DNA from: Tabrizicola aquatica | GTDB taxonomy: Bacteria; Pseudomonadota; Alphaproteobacteria; Rhodobacterales; Rhodobacteraceae | Direction: 5' to 3' | Length of the DNA stretch: 64,000 nucleotides | Assembly: GCF_002900975.1 (NCBI RefSeq) | Contig: NZ_PJON01000003.1 | Location: 186,001-250,000 of the forward strand | Shown here: positions 55,342-63,953 of the stretch, piece after piece | Numbering within the stretch: position 1 is the first letter of the stretch | How the letters are laid out: each line of letters opens with the position of its first letter | The notes under the pieces: model-generated | Seen by the model: the letters and a program-made list of their open reading frames with translations, nothing else | The model's database searches: none | What the model was told of the DNA's origin: nothing | Program-made: the position numbers and the translations under genes

Positions 55342-57234
55342 CTATGCGGCCCACTCCCACGGGTTGCTGAATTGTCCCAGGACCGCCTGCACGGCCGCAT
55401 CCTCAACTGGAGCCGACTTGGACAGTTGCGCCACCAGCCCGCGCTTCTTGTCCTCGATCACGCCGGTCACGCGGGCAGGCAGGCCGGCCTCGGTCAGGGC
55501 GGCGTCGAAGGTGCGGGTGATGGCCAGCCGGCGAAGGTCGGGCTTGAACACCTTGCCCACGGCCGTCTTGGGCAGTTCCGGCAGGACTTCCAGATACTTC
55601 GGGACCGCCGCGCGTTCGTGGATATGCTGGGTCGCATAGGCCATCAGGTCATCGACGCTGGCGCTGGCACCCTTGACCAGTTCGACATAGGCGCAGGGCA
55701 ACTCGCCGGCATGGGCGTCGGGTTGGCCGATGGCACCGACAAAGGCGACGGACTCATGGCCCATCAGTGCCTCTTCGATGATCGCCGGGTCGATGTTGTG
55801 GCCGCCGCGGATGATCAGGTCCTTGGCCCGCCCGGTGATGAACAGATAGCCATCCGCGTCGATCCGGCCCAGGTCGCCGGTGCGCAGGAAGCGGCCCTCG
55901 GCAAATAGCTCGCGGTTCTTGTCGGCCTCGGTGTAGGTCGATCCTTCGAACACCCCGGGGTTCGAGATGCAGATCTCGCCCACCTCGTCCACCGCGCATT
56001 CGCGGTAACCGATGGCTCCCTGGCTGGTCAGGATGCGAACGTGGCAATAGGGGAACGGCAGGCCGACCGAGCCGACCTTCTTCGCCCCGTCAGGCGGGTT
56101 GATCGACACCAGGCACGTCGCTTCGGTCAGGCCATAGCCTTCGACGATCTCGATCCCGGTTTCCTTCTTGAAGCGGTTGTAAAGCTCGATCGGCAGGGGC
56201 GAGGACCCCGAAAATGCGCTGCGCAGCGAGGAGATGTCGGCATTGACCGGGCGCTGCATCAGCGCGGCCAGCGCGGTCGGGACGGTGATCATGTAGGTCA
56301 CCTTGTAGCGTTCGATCAGCTTCCAGAAGTTGTCGAACACCCCCTCGCCGCGATAGCCCTGCGGGGTGGGGAACACGACATGCGCCCCCGAGCCGATCAT
56401 CGACATCAGGATCGGATAGCAGGCAAAGACGTGGAACAGCGGCAGCGGGCACATCACCACGTCGGTCGGCTTGAACAAGAGGTTCGCGCCCAGCCAGCCG
56501 TTGTAGACCATGCCCGAGACCTTGTGCTGCGCGACCTTGGGCATCCCGGTGGTGCCGCCGGTGTGGAAATAGGCGGCCACGCGATCATGGGTCACATCGG
56601 TAAAGGTCAGCTTGTCGGCGGGCATCCGGGCCATCTCGGCCCGGAAGTCCAGCACGTTGGCGGTGTGCTGAGCGGGGTTCTTCGGGCGGATCAGCGGGAC
56701 GATCAGCTTCTTCAGCCCCGAGAGGTAGGGGACCAGGTCGACCTCCAGCACCGTCTTGACGTTCGGGGCATATTGCACCGCCTCGGACACCTTTTGGGCG
56801 AGATCGGTCTTGGGAAAGGCCTTCAGGGTGACGACGACCTTGGCATTCGTCTCGCGCAGGATGGCGCTGATCTTTTCCGGTTCCAGCAGCGGGTTGATCG
56901 GGTTCACGATCCCCGCCACCGCCCCGCCAAGCAGGGTGACCGCGGTTTCCATCGCATTGGGCAGGACGAAGGCGACCACGTCCTTTTCGCCCACGCCAAG
57001 GGACCGGAACAGGTTCGCGGCGCGCGTAACCTGCCCATGCAACCCGGTCCAGGTCAGGGTGACCTTTTTCGTGTCGGGCCCCGAAAGCAACTGATAGCTG
57101 ATCGCCGGCCTGGAGCCGTGGGCAGCCTTGGCGCGGCTGAGGTAATCGTACATCGAGCGCGCCTGGCCACGATCGGCCCAGGGTTTCTCGGCCTCGATGG
57201 CTTTCAGGTCCGCGAGTGTCGCGAAGGTGGTCAT
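55342..57234 (-). CDS. Acyl-CoA synthetase (AMP-binding)
   Basis: A 630-residue ANL-superfamily ligase. Motifs: AAYFHTGGTTGMPKVAQHK (P-loop), VEGYGLTEATCL, RTGDLGRIDADGYLFITGRAKDLIIRGG and the catalytic Lys in LPKTAVGKVFKPDLR. It activates a carboxylic acid to its CoA thioester via the acyl-adenylate; the chain length is unknown. GGAGGA precedes the ATG at 57234. It is a single gene. Confidence 0.93.
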   Translation of the reverse strand: MTTFATLADLKAIEAEKPWADRGQARSMYDYLSRAKAAHGSRPAISYQLLSGPDTKKVTLTWTGLHGQVTRAANLFRSLGVGEKDVVAFVLPNAMETAVTLLGGAVAGIVNPINPLLEPEKISAILRETNAKVVVTLKAFPKTDLAQKVSEAVQYAPNVKTVLEVDLVPYLSGLKKLIVPLIRPKNPAQHTANVLDFRAEMARMPADKLTFTDVTHDRVAAYFHTGGTTGMPKVAQHKVSGMVYNGWLGANLLFKPTDVVMCPLPLFHVFACYPILMSMIGSGAHVVFPTPQGYRGEGVFDNFWKLIERYKVTYMITVPTALAALMQRPVNADISSLRSAFSGSSPLPIELYNRFKKETGIEIVEGYGLTEATCLVSINPPDGAKKVGSVGLPFPYCHVRILTSQGAIGYRECAVDEVGEICISNPGVFEGSTYTEADKNRELFAEGRFLRTGDLGRIDADGYLFITGRAKDLIIRGGHNIDPAIIEEALMGHESVAFVGAIGQPDAHAGELPCAYVELVKGASASVDDLMAYATQHIHERAAVPKYLEVLPELPKTAVGKVFKPDLRRLAITRTFDAALTEAGLPARVTGVIEDKKRGLVAQLSKSAPVEDAAVQAVLGQFSNPWEWAA

Positions 57235-57343
57235 GCGGTTCCTCCCCTATGGTGCCCGCTGTTGCCGCAGGCTTCGGGCCAAGATGGGGGCCGGGAACGC
57301 GTTTGTGAAGTCGGTTTGTCCGGACCGTGCCCGCTACGCTGCG

Positions 57344-59125
57344 TCAGACCGTGCCGTCGGTGAATTGCAGGCGGGCCAGCCGGGCGTAAAGGCCGCCTTC
57401 GGCCACCAACTCGTCGTGGGTGCCTTGCGCGACGATCTGCCCGTGGTCAAAGACGACGATGCGGTCGGCGCGTTTGACGGTGGCCAGGCGGTGTGCCACC
57501 ACCAGGGTCGTGCGCCCTTCGGCCAGCTTCTCGACCGCCGCCTGGACCAACCGCTCGCTTTCGGCGTCCAGTGCGCTGGTGGCTTCGTCCAGAAGCAGGA
57601 TCGGCGCGTCGCGCAGGATGGCGCGGGCGATGGCCACCCGCTGCTTCTGCCCGCCAGACAGCATCACGCCGCGTTCGCCCAGATAGCTGTCATAGCCCTG
57701 GGGCAGGGCGGTCAGGAAATCATGCGCCGCCGCCGCCTTTGCCGCCGCCTCGACCTCGGCGTCGGTGGCATCGGGGCGGCCGAAGCGGATGTTCTCGCGC
57801 GCCGAGGTCGCGAAGATCACCGGGTCCTGCGGCACCAGCGCGATATGCTGGCGGAAATCGGCCCGCGCCATGTCGGGCAGGGCAATGCCGTCCAGCACCA
57901 CCTGGCCGGACTGCGGGTCATAGAACCGCATCAGCAGTTGCAGGATCGTGGTCTTGCCCGCGCCCGAGGGGCCGACCAGCGCCACAGTCTCTCCGGGCTT
58001 CACATGCAGGCTGACCCCGTTCAACGCGCTGGTCTCGGGCCGGGCGGGGTAGCGGAAGGTCACGTCCTGGAAGGCGATCTCGCCACGTACCGGGCGGGGC
58101 AGGGCTGCGGGGCGGGCGGGGTCCTGCACCGTATCGTCGGTGTTCAAAAGCTCGACCAGCCGTTCCGTCGCACCTGCCGCGCGCTGCAACTCGCCCCAGA
58201 TTTCCGACAGGGCGCCCACGGCCCCCGCGACCATCACCGCATAGATCACGAACTGGATCAGTTCGCCCACGCTCATCATCCCGCCGCGCACGTCGCGCGC
58301 GCCGATCCAAAGGACGCCGACGATCCCCGCGAAGGTCAGGAAGATCACGATCACGGTCATCACCGCCCGCGTCTTGATCCGCGCCCGGGCCGAGTCGAAG
58401 CTTTTCTCGGTCACCCCGGCAAAGGCAGCGCGGGTCGGGCCCTCGTGGGTGAAGGCCTGCACCGTCTGGACCGAGGACAGCGCCTCGGAGGCCGAGCCCG
58501 AGGAACTGGCGATCCAGTCCTGGTTTTCGCGCGACAGCCGCCGCAGCCGGCGGCCCAGCACGATGATCGGCACCACGATGGCCGGGACCACCAGCAGCAC
58601 CAGGCCGGTCAGCTTGGCCGAGGTCAGGAACAACAGGACCAGCCCGCCCACCAGCATCAGCACGTTGCGCAACGCGACCGAGACCGAGGAGCCAAGGACC
58701 GACAGGATCAGCGTGGTGTCGGTTGTGATCCGGCTAAGCACCTCGCCGGTCAGGATGCGCTCGAAAAAGGCCGGGGACATGCCCAGCACGCGGTCGAACA
58801 GCGCGCGGCGGATGTCGGCCACCACCCGCTCACCCAGTCGGGTGACCAGGTAATAGCGCAGCCCGGTCCCCAGCGAGAGCAGCGCCGCGATCACCAGCGC
58901 CGCGCCGAAATACTGGTCCAGAAGGGCCGCGTCGCTGTCGTTGAACCCGTCCACCACCCGGCGCACGGCCAGGGGCAGGATCAGGCTGATCCCAGCGGTC
59001 AGGATCAGCGCGACCACCGCCAGCGCCACCAGGCCCTTGTAGGGACGGACAAACGGGGCCAGCCCCCGCAGGGCGCCCACGCGTTTCGACTTGGGCCGAT
59101 CCTCGACCACCGAGCTGTCCGACAT
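57344..59125 (-). CDS. ABC exporter, MsbA/LmrA type
   Basis: A 593-residue half-transporter that should homodimerise. The N-terminal six-helix domain spans about 30-310. The nucleotide-binding domain has Walker A GPSGAGKTTI, signature LSGGQKQRVAIARAIL, Walker B ILLLDEATSALD and the H-loop VVAHRL. The substrate could be a lipid or drug; it is not determined. GAGGCGGG precedes the ATG. It is divergent from the hydrolase operon. Confidence 0.93.
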   Translation of the reverse strand: MSDSSVVEDRPKSKRVGALRGLAPFVRPYKGLVALAVVALILTAGISLILPLAVRRVVDGFNDSDAALLDQYFGAALVIAALLSLGTGLRYYLVTRLGERVVADIRRALFDRVLGMSPAFFERILTGEVLSRITTDTTLILSVLGSSVSVALRNVLMLVGGLVLLFLTSAKLTGLVLLVVPAIVVPIIVLGRRLRRLSRENQDWIASSSGSASEALSSVQTVQAFTHEGPTRAAFAGVTEKSFDSARARIKTRAVMTVIVIFLTFAGIVGVLWIGARDVRGGMMSVGELIQFVIYAVMVAGAVGALSEIWGELQRAAGATERLVELLNTDDTVQDPARPAALPRPVRGEIAFQDVTFRYPARPETSALNGVSLHVKPGETVALVGPSGAGKTTILQLLMRFYDPQSGQVVLDGIALPDMARADFRQHIALVPQDPVIFATSARENIRFGRPDATDAEVEAAAKAAAAHDFLTALPQGYDSYLGERGVMLSGGQKQRVAIARAILRDAPILLLDEATSALDAESERLVQAAVEKLAEGRTTLVVAHRLATVKRADRIVVFDHGQIVAQGTHDELVAEGGLYARLARLQFTDGTV

Positions 59126-59230
59126 CGGCCCGCCTCATCCAGTTTCGCGTTCCCACTTAATCCGCCAGGGCCGGGGCCACAAGCGCCGCTGCCCTTTCCT
59201 TGGCCGCCGCCCCGTGCCACCTTGCCCGCC

Positions 59231-60058
59231 ATGACGACGACACAGCACTTTCTGGCCGAAGACGGTGCCCGCCTGGCCTTCCAGGATGAGGGCACGGGGC
59301 TGCCGCTTCTATGCCTGCCGGGCGTGACCCGCAGCATGGCGGATTTCGACTATCTGATCCCGCACCTGCCGCCTGTCCGATTAGTCCGCATGGACTATCG
59401 TGGCCGGGGTGACAGCGCCTGGACCGGCGCCGCCAGTTACACGGTCGAGCAGGAGGGCAAGGACGCCCTGCGGCTGCTGGACCACCTGGGGGTGCCGCGG
59501 GCGGCGATCCTTGGCACCTCGCGCGGGGGGCTGATCGGCATGGTCCTGGGCGCGGTGGCGCGCGACCGTGTCCTGGGGCTGATCCTGAACGACGTCGGCC
59601 CCGAGATTGCGCGGCCCGGCCTTGTCCGCATCTTCGACTATGTCGGCCGCAACCCCGCCGGCAAGACGCACCAGGGCTTTGCCGAACTCCTGTCCCGCTC
59701 CCCCGGTTTTGCAGGCGTGCCGATGGCCCGCTGGCTGGAGGAGGCCCGCAAGCACGCCGTCCAGACGCCCGAGGGGCTGCGCATTCCCTATGACCCCGCC
59801 CTGCGCGAGTCGTTCCTGGCCGCTTTCGATGGCCCGCCGGTGGACCTTTGGCCGCTGTTCGATGCGCTGGCCGGCCTGCCCCTGGCGCTGATCCGGGGTG
59901 CCAATTCCGACCTGCTGACCGCCGATACCGTGGCGAAGATGCAGGCCCGCCGCCCGGACATGGCCTTTGCCGAAGTCCCGGACCGCGCGCATATCCCCTT
60001 TCTGGACGAACCCGAATCCGTCGCCCTGATCCGCAACTTTCTGGCAGCTCTGGCATGA
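59231..60058 (+). CDS. Alpha/beta hydrolase, first of operon
   Basis: A 275-residue alpha/beta-hydrolase-fold protein. The nucleophile elbow is GTSRGG with Ser97; the oxyanion region is LLCLPGVTRSM; the acid is probably the Asp in RGANSDLL and the His in VPDRAHIPFLDEPE. The substrate is unknown. ATG 59231 gives the normal length. It ends in a TGATG overlap with the dehydratase-like gene. Confidence 0.88.
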   Translation: MTTTQHFLAEDGARLAFQDEGTGLPLLCLPGVTRSMADFDYLIPHLPPVRLVRMDYRGRGDSAWTGAASYTVEQEGKDALRLLDHLGVPRAAILGTSRGGLIGMVLGAVARDRVLGLILNDVGPEIARPGLVRIFDYVGRNPAGKTHQGFAELLSRSPGFAGVPMARWLEEARKHAVQTPEGLRIPYDPALRESFLAAFDGPPVDLWPLFDALAGLPLALIRGANSDLLTADTVAKMQARRPDMAFAEVPDRAHIPFLDEPESVALIRNFLAALA

Positions 60059-61020
60059 ACCTGACGATGATCGAGGCCGCCGCCGCCCGGATGGCCGGCC
60101 ATGTCCGCCGCACGCCGCTGCTGAACGCGCCGCTTCTGGACAAGGCCGTGGGTCGCCGTGTCCTGGTCAAGGCCGAGTGCCTGCAAGTGACCGGCAGCTT
60201 CAAGGCCCGCGGCGGCTGGTCGGCCGTCTCGGCCCTGCCCGAGGCCGCGCGAAAGCGGGGGGTGATCGCCTATTCCTCGGGCAATCATGCGCAGGGCGTG
60301 GCCTATGCCGCCGCCCGCCACGGCGCGCCTTGCGTCATCCTGATGCCGTCCGACGCGCCGCAGGTGAAGATCGCCAACACCAGCGCCTATGGGGCCGAGG
60401 TGGTGCTGTACGACCGCGCGACCCAGGACCGCGACGCCATCGGCGCGCGCCTTTCGGCGGACCGTGGGCTGACCCTGGTCAAGCCCTTCGACGACCCCCA
60501 GGTGATCGCGGGGCAGGGGACCGTCGGGCTGGAGTTGGCCGAACAGGCGAAGGAGGCCGGCGTCACGGCGGCCCCCGTGTTCGTCTGCAGCGGCGGGGGC
60601 GGCCTCGCCTCGGGCATCGCCCTGGCGCTGGAGGCCAAGACCCCGGTCCTGCAGGTCCGCACCGCCGAACCCCAGGGCTTCGACGACATGGCGCGCTCTC
60701 TCGCATCGGGTCAGCGGCAGCGGAACGCGGCCAGCACCGGATCGATCTGCGACGCGATCCTGACCCCCAGCCCGGGAGAGTTGACCTTGCCGATCCTGCA
60801 GCGCCTGGCCGGGCCGGGGGCGGTGGTGACCGACGACCAGGCCCTGCAGGCGATGGCACTGGCCTTCACCCATCTGCGCATCGTGCTGGAGCCGGGCGGC
60901 GCCGTCGCACTCGCCGCCGCCCTGTTCGGCCCGGACCTTCCGGAGACGGTCATCGCCGTCGCCACCGGCGGCAATGTGGACCCCGCCACCTTCGCCATGG
61001 CGCTGGACCGCTTCGCGTGA
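60055..61020 (+). CDS. Threonine/serine dehydratase-like PLP enzyme
   Basis: A 321-residue fold-type II PLP enzyme. The PLP lysine is Lys50 in VTGSFKARGG; SSGNHAQGVAYAA and the phosphate-binding CSGGGGLASG are intact. It lacks the ACT-like regulatory domain of IlvA, so it resembles catabolic threonine dehydratase or serine racemase. The location inside a hydrolase operon suggests a substrate other than free threonine. It overlaps both neighbours. Confidence 0.88.
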   Translation: MNLTMIEAAAARMAGHVRRTPLLNAPLLDKAVGRRVLVKAECLQVTGSFKARGGWSAVSALPEAARKRGVIAYSSGNHAQGVAYAAARHGAPCVILMPSDAPQVKIANTSAYGAEVVLYDRATQDRDAIGARLSADRGLTLVKPFDDPQVIAGQGTVGLELAEQAKEAGVTAAPVFVCSGGGGLASGIALALEAKTPVLQVRTAEPQGFDDMARSLASGQRQRNAASTGSICDAILTPSPGELTLPILQRLAGPGAVVTDDQALQAMALAFTHLRIVLEPGGAVALAAALFGPDLPETVIAVATGGNVDPATFAMALDRFA

Positions 61021-61793
61021 CGCTGGTCTGGCTGGAGGACCTGCGGCTGAATGCCGAGCTGACCGGGCCGGAGGGTGCGCCGCCCTTGGTGCTGATCCAT
61101 GGTCTGGGCCTGGACCTGCGCCTGTGGGACGCGGTGCTGCCACTTCTGCCGACCCGCACCCTGCGTCTGGACCTGCGCGGCCACGGGCACTCGGACCGGC
61201 CACCGCCGCCTTATGCCATGGGCGCGCTGATCCGCGACGTCGAACGCCTGATGACCCATTTCGCGCTGACGGATGCGGTCATCCTTGGCGCAGGCGAGGG
61301 CGGGCTGATCGCGCAGGGCCTAGCGGTCAAACGGCTGGACCTTGTCCGCGCCATGGTCCTGACCGGCAGCGCCACGCGCTTTGCCAATCCCTCCGTGTGG
61401 GAGACCCGCCTCGCGCGCCTTGCCAGCCATGGCCCCGACCTTGCAGCGGAAAGTGCCGCGCTGCTCGGCCCACGCTGGCAAGACTCGCCAGTGGCGGGGG
61501 CCGTCCAGACCATGCTTGCCCATACCCCGCCCGAGGGCTGGCAGGGCTTTGCCAATGCGATCGCCACGGCCGATTTCTACCAGACGACCGCCACGCTGAC
61601 CCTGCCGACGCTGGTCCTGGCCGGAGCTGACGACCGCAAGACGCCGCCCGACCTGCAACGCGAACTGGCAGATCTGGTCGCGGGCTCTACCTTCCATCTG
61701 CTGCGCGGCGGCGGCCATCTGTCGATGCTGACCCACCCCCAGGCCTTTGCCGAGGCGCTTTTGTCCTTCCTGACCCGGATTGCCCATGTCTGA
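61017..61793 (+). CDS. Alpha/beta hydrolase-fold protein lacking nucleophile serine
   Basis: A 258-residue protein close to 3-oxoadipate enol-lactonase-type hydrolases (LVLIHGLGLDLRLWD, RLDLRGHGHSDRP). The nucleophile elbow reads LGAGEGG, so Gly93 replaces the usual Ser in G-x-S-x-G, and the protein may not be an esterase. A His in GGGHLSMLTHP and an Asp in GADDRKTP are retained. GTG start at 61017 overlaps the dehydratase stop (GTGA). Confidence 0.85.
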   Translation: MTLVWLEDLRLNAELTGPEGAPPLVLIHGLGLDLRLWDAVLPLLPTRTLRLDLRGHGHSDRPPPPYAMGALIRDVERLMTHFALTDAVILGAGEGGLIAQGLAVKRLDLVRAMVLTGSATRFANPSVWETRLARLASHGPDLAAESAALLGPRWQDSPVAGAVQTMLAHTPPEGWQGFANAIATADFYQTTATLTLPTLVLAGADDRKTPPDLQRELADLVAGSTFHLLRGGGHLSMLTHPQAFAEALLSFLTRIAHV

Positions 61794-62487
61794 GCTGCTT
61801 CTGATCCACGGCACCTGCCACGGCGCCTGGTGCTTCCAGCCCCTGCTGTCCGAACTGGCACAGCGCGGCATCCCAGCCCGCGCCATCGACCTGCCCGGCC
61901 GCGATGGCAGCCCCACCAGCCTTCATGACTACGCCCGGGCCATCCTGGCCGCCGCCAAGCCCGACACGATCCTTGTCGGCCATTCCGCCGGCGGATACGC
62001 CATCACCGCCGCGGCCGAGGCCGAGCCCGCGCGCTTCAAGGGCCTGATCTACCTTTGCGCCTATCTGCCAGCCCAGGGCCAAAGCCTGGCCGACATGCGC
62101 CGCGCCGGGCCGTCGCAACCGCTCCTCCCCGCGATCCGCATGGCCGAGGACAGGGGCAGCTTCACCATCGACCCCGCCCTCGCGCCGCAGGCCTTCTACC
62201 AGGACTGCTCCGCAGACCTCGCCGCCTGGGCTACGGCCCAGCTTTGCCCGCAGCCCGTGACCCCGCAACAGACCCCGCTCTGGCCCACAGCGGCCGAGAC
62301 CCTGCCGCGCCATTACGTCATCTGCGAGAACGACCAGACCATCCCGCCGGATTACCAGCGCCAGATGGCTGCCCGCCTGCCCGAAGCATGCCGCCACGCG
62401 CTGCCCTCCGGCCACTCGCCCTTCCTTGCCATGCCTGCCCGGCTGGCCGACCTTCTGGCCCGTCTGCGCCAGACCATCCTGACCTAG
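61786..62487 (+). CDS. Alpha/beta hydrolase, third of operon
   Basis: A 233-residue hydrolase of the EstC/salicylate-esterase-like type. It starts ELLLIHGTCHGAWCFQPLL, has nucleophile Ser68 in VGHSAGGYAI, and a C-terminal His in PSGHSPFLAMP. The acid is likely the Asp of ICENDQTIPP. ATG 61786 is used; a TTG two codons upstream is less likely. It overlaps the preceding gene by 8 nt and ends the operon. Confidence 0.9.
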   Translation: MSELLLIHGTCHGAWCFQPLLSELAQRGIPARAIDLPGRDGSPTSLHDYARAILAAAKPDTILVGHSAGGYAITAAAEAEPARFKGLIYLCAYLPAQGQSLADMRRAGPSQPLLPAIRMAEDRGSFTIDPALAPQAFYQDCSADLAAWATAQLCPQPVTPQQTPLWPTAAETLPRHYVICENDQTIPPDYQRQMAARLPEACRHALPSGHSPFLAMPARLADLLARLRQTILT

Positions 62488-62559
62488 CAGATTTGCGGCA
62501 CTTTCGCGTCGCTTTCCTGCGGCCGCTCCATGCGAACCGCCTCTAGCTTTCCCTTCGAC

Positions 62560-62597
62560 AAATATCCCACGGGGGTGCGGGGGTGTGAAACCCCCGC
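62560..62597. repeat. AAATATCC-plus-hairpin intergenic repeat, copy 2
   Basis: AAATATCC at 62560-62567 followed by a hairpin at 62577-62597 with perfect 8-bp arms (GCGGGGGT and ACCCCCGC, 5-nt loop). The layout matches the element at 38524-38557. It lies between the hydrolase operon and the enolase-superfamily gene. Confidence 0.6.
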
Positions 62598-62624
62598 TCC
62601 TCGGCCAACCAAGGGGCGCGACCG

Positions 62625-63863
62625 ATGAAACTCAAGGACCTGGAAATCTTCGTCGTCGCCCCTCCGTTCCCCGGCTGGGGCGGGCGCTACTGGATCTTCC
62701 CGAAGCTGACCACCAACACCGGCATTGTCGGCTACGGCGAATGCTACGCCTCGACCGTCGGGCCGACCGCGATGCGTGCGGTGATCGAGGATGTGTTCGA
62801 ACGCCACATGCAGGGCGAAAACCCCGAGAACATCGAGCTTATGTTCCGCCGCGCCTACAGCGCCGGCTTCACCCAGCGTCCCGATCCCACGGTGATGGGC
62901 GCCTTCTCGGGGCTGGAGATTGCCTGCTGGGACATTCTCGGCAAGGCGCGTAACCGTCCGGTCTATGCGCTTCTCGGCGGCAAGATGAACCAGCGCATCC
63001 GCAGCTATACCTATCTTTATCCCGAACCCGGCAAGGAATCGGCCGAGTTCTGGGTCGACCCCGACGCCGCCGCCGAGGCTGCGGTGCGCTTCATGAACCA
63101 CGGCTTTACCGCCGTCAAATTCGACCCGGCCGGCCCCTACACGATCCGCGGCGGGCACGAGCCTGCCATGTCCGACATCACCCGCAGTATCGCCTTCTGC
63201 AAGGCGATCCGGGACGCGGTGGGCGACCGTGTCGACCTTCTCTTCGGCACTCATGGCCAGTTCACCACCCCCGGCGCAATCCGAATGGGCCGCGAGTTGG
63301 AACCCTACAACCCGCTCTGGTACGAAGAGCCGATCCCGCCCGATAACCTGCTGGAATTCGCCGAGGTCGCCAAATCCGTCCGCGTGCCCCTCGCCACCGG
63401 GGAACGCATGACGACCAAGGCCGAATTCGGCACCCTCCTGCGCGCCGGAGGGGTCAAGATCCTGCAACCCGCGCTGGGTCGCGTCGGCGGGATCTGGGAG
63501 GTGAAGAAGATCGCCGCCATGGCCGAAATCTTCAACGCCGAGATGGCCCCGCACCTTTATGCAGGCCCGGTCGAATGGGCGGCCAACGTCCATTTCGCCG
63601 CCTCGATCCCGAACCTGCTGATCGCCGAGACCATCGAGACCGGCGGCGCTTTCCATCAGAAACTGATCAAGAATTCGATCAAGTGGGAGGACGGCTATAT
63701 CCTCCCGCCCGAGGCGCCCGGCCTTGGCATCGACTTCGACGAGGACGTCGCCCGCGCCCATCCCTTCACGGGCACCGGTCTCCATCTGCAAATGCAGGAG
63801 GCCCCCTGCGACTACCGGCATGGCAACCGGTTCGAAGGTGGCGCGCCAGCCGCGAAGATCTGA
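62625..63863 (+). CDS. Mandelate racemase/muconate lactonizing enzyme-family dehydratase
   Basis: A 412-residue enolase-superfamily enzyme. The N-terminal capping domain spans about 1-120; the barrel has Lys165 (AVKFDP), Glu234/Glu235 (WYEEPIPP), Glu260 (ATGER) and His310 (APHLYAGP). The first metal-ligand position reads FGTHG, with Gly208 where most members have Asp or Glu. A sugar-acid dehydratase is the likely type; the substrate is not assigned. AAGGGG precedes the ATG. Confidence 0.88.
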   Translation: MKLKDLEIFVVAPPFPGWGGRYWIFPKLTTNTGIVGYGECYASTVGPTAMRAVIEDVFERHMQGENPENIELMFRRAYSAGFTQRPDPTVMGAFSGLEIACWDILGKARNRPVYALLGGKMNQRIRSYTYLYPEPGKESAEFWVDPDAAAEAAVRFMNHGFTAVKFDPAGPYTIRGGHEPAMSDITRSIAFCKAIRDAVGDRVDLLFGTHGQFTTPGAIRMGRELEPYNPLWYEEPIPPDNLLEFAEVAKSVRVPLATGERMTTKAEFGTLLRAGGVKILQPALGRVGGIWEVKKIAAMAEIFNAEMAPHLYAGPVEWAANVHFAASIPNLLIAETIETGGAFHQKLIKNSIKWEDGYILPPEAPGLGIDFDEDVARAHPFTGTGLHLQMQEAPCDYRHGNRFEGGAPAAKI

Positions 63864-63911
63864 TCCAGCCCCCGTTGGTGCGGCCACCGGTTCAACCGTC
63901 CGTTTCACAAG

Positions 63912-63941
63912 GCGGGCCATCGCATCTTCGCGATGGCCCGC
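63912..63941. terminator. Perfect hairpin between convergent genes at window end
   Basis: Perfect 12-bp arms GCGGGCCATCGC and GCGATGGCCCGC with a 6-nt loop, placed between the enolase-superfamily gene and a leftward frame ending at 63954. It probably terminates one or both, although T-tracts are weak. Confidence 0.5.
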
Positions 63942-63953
63942 AAATCGCTTGTC

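Noticed and set aside
57197-60058. Very long plus-strand open frame (about 950 codons)
   Set aside because: Only its end, from the ATG at 59231, is a gene (alpha/beta hydrolase). The rest is antisense to the ABC exporter and an artefact of high GC.
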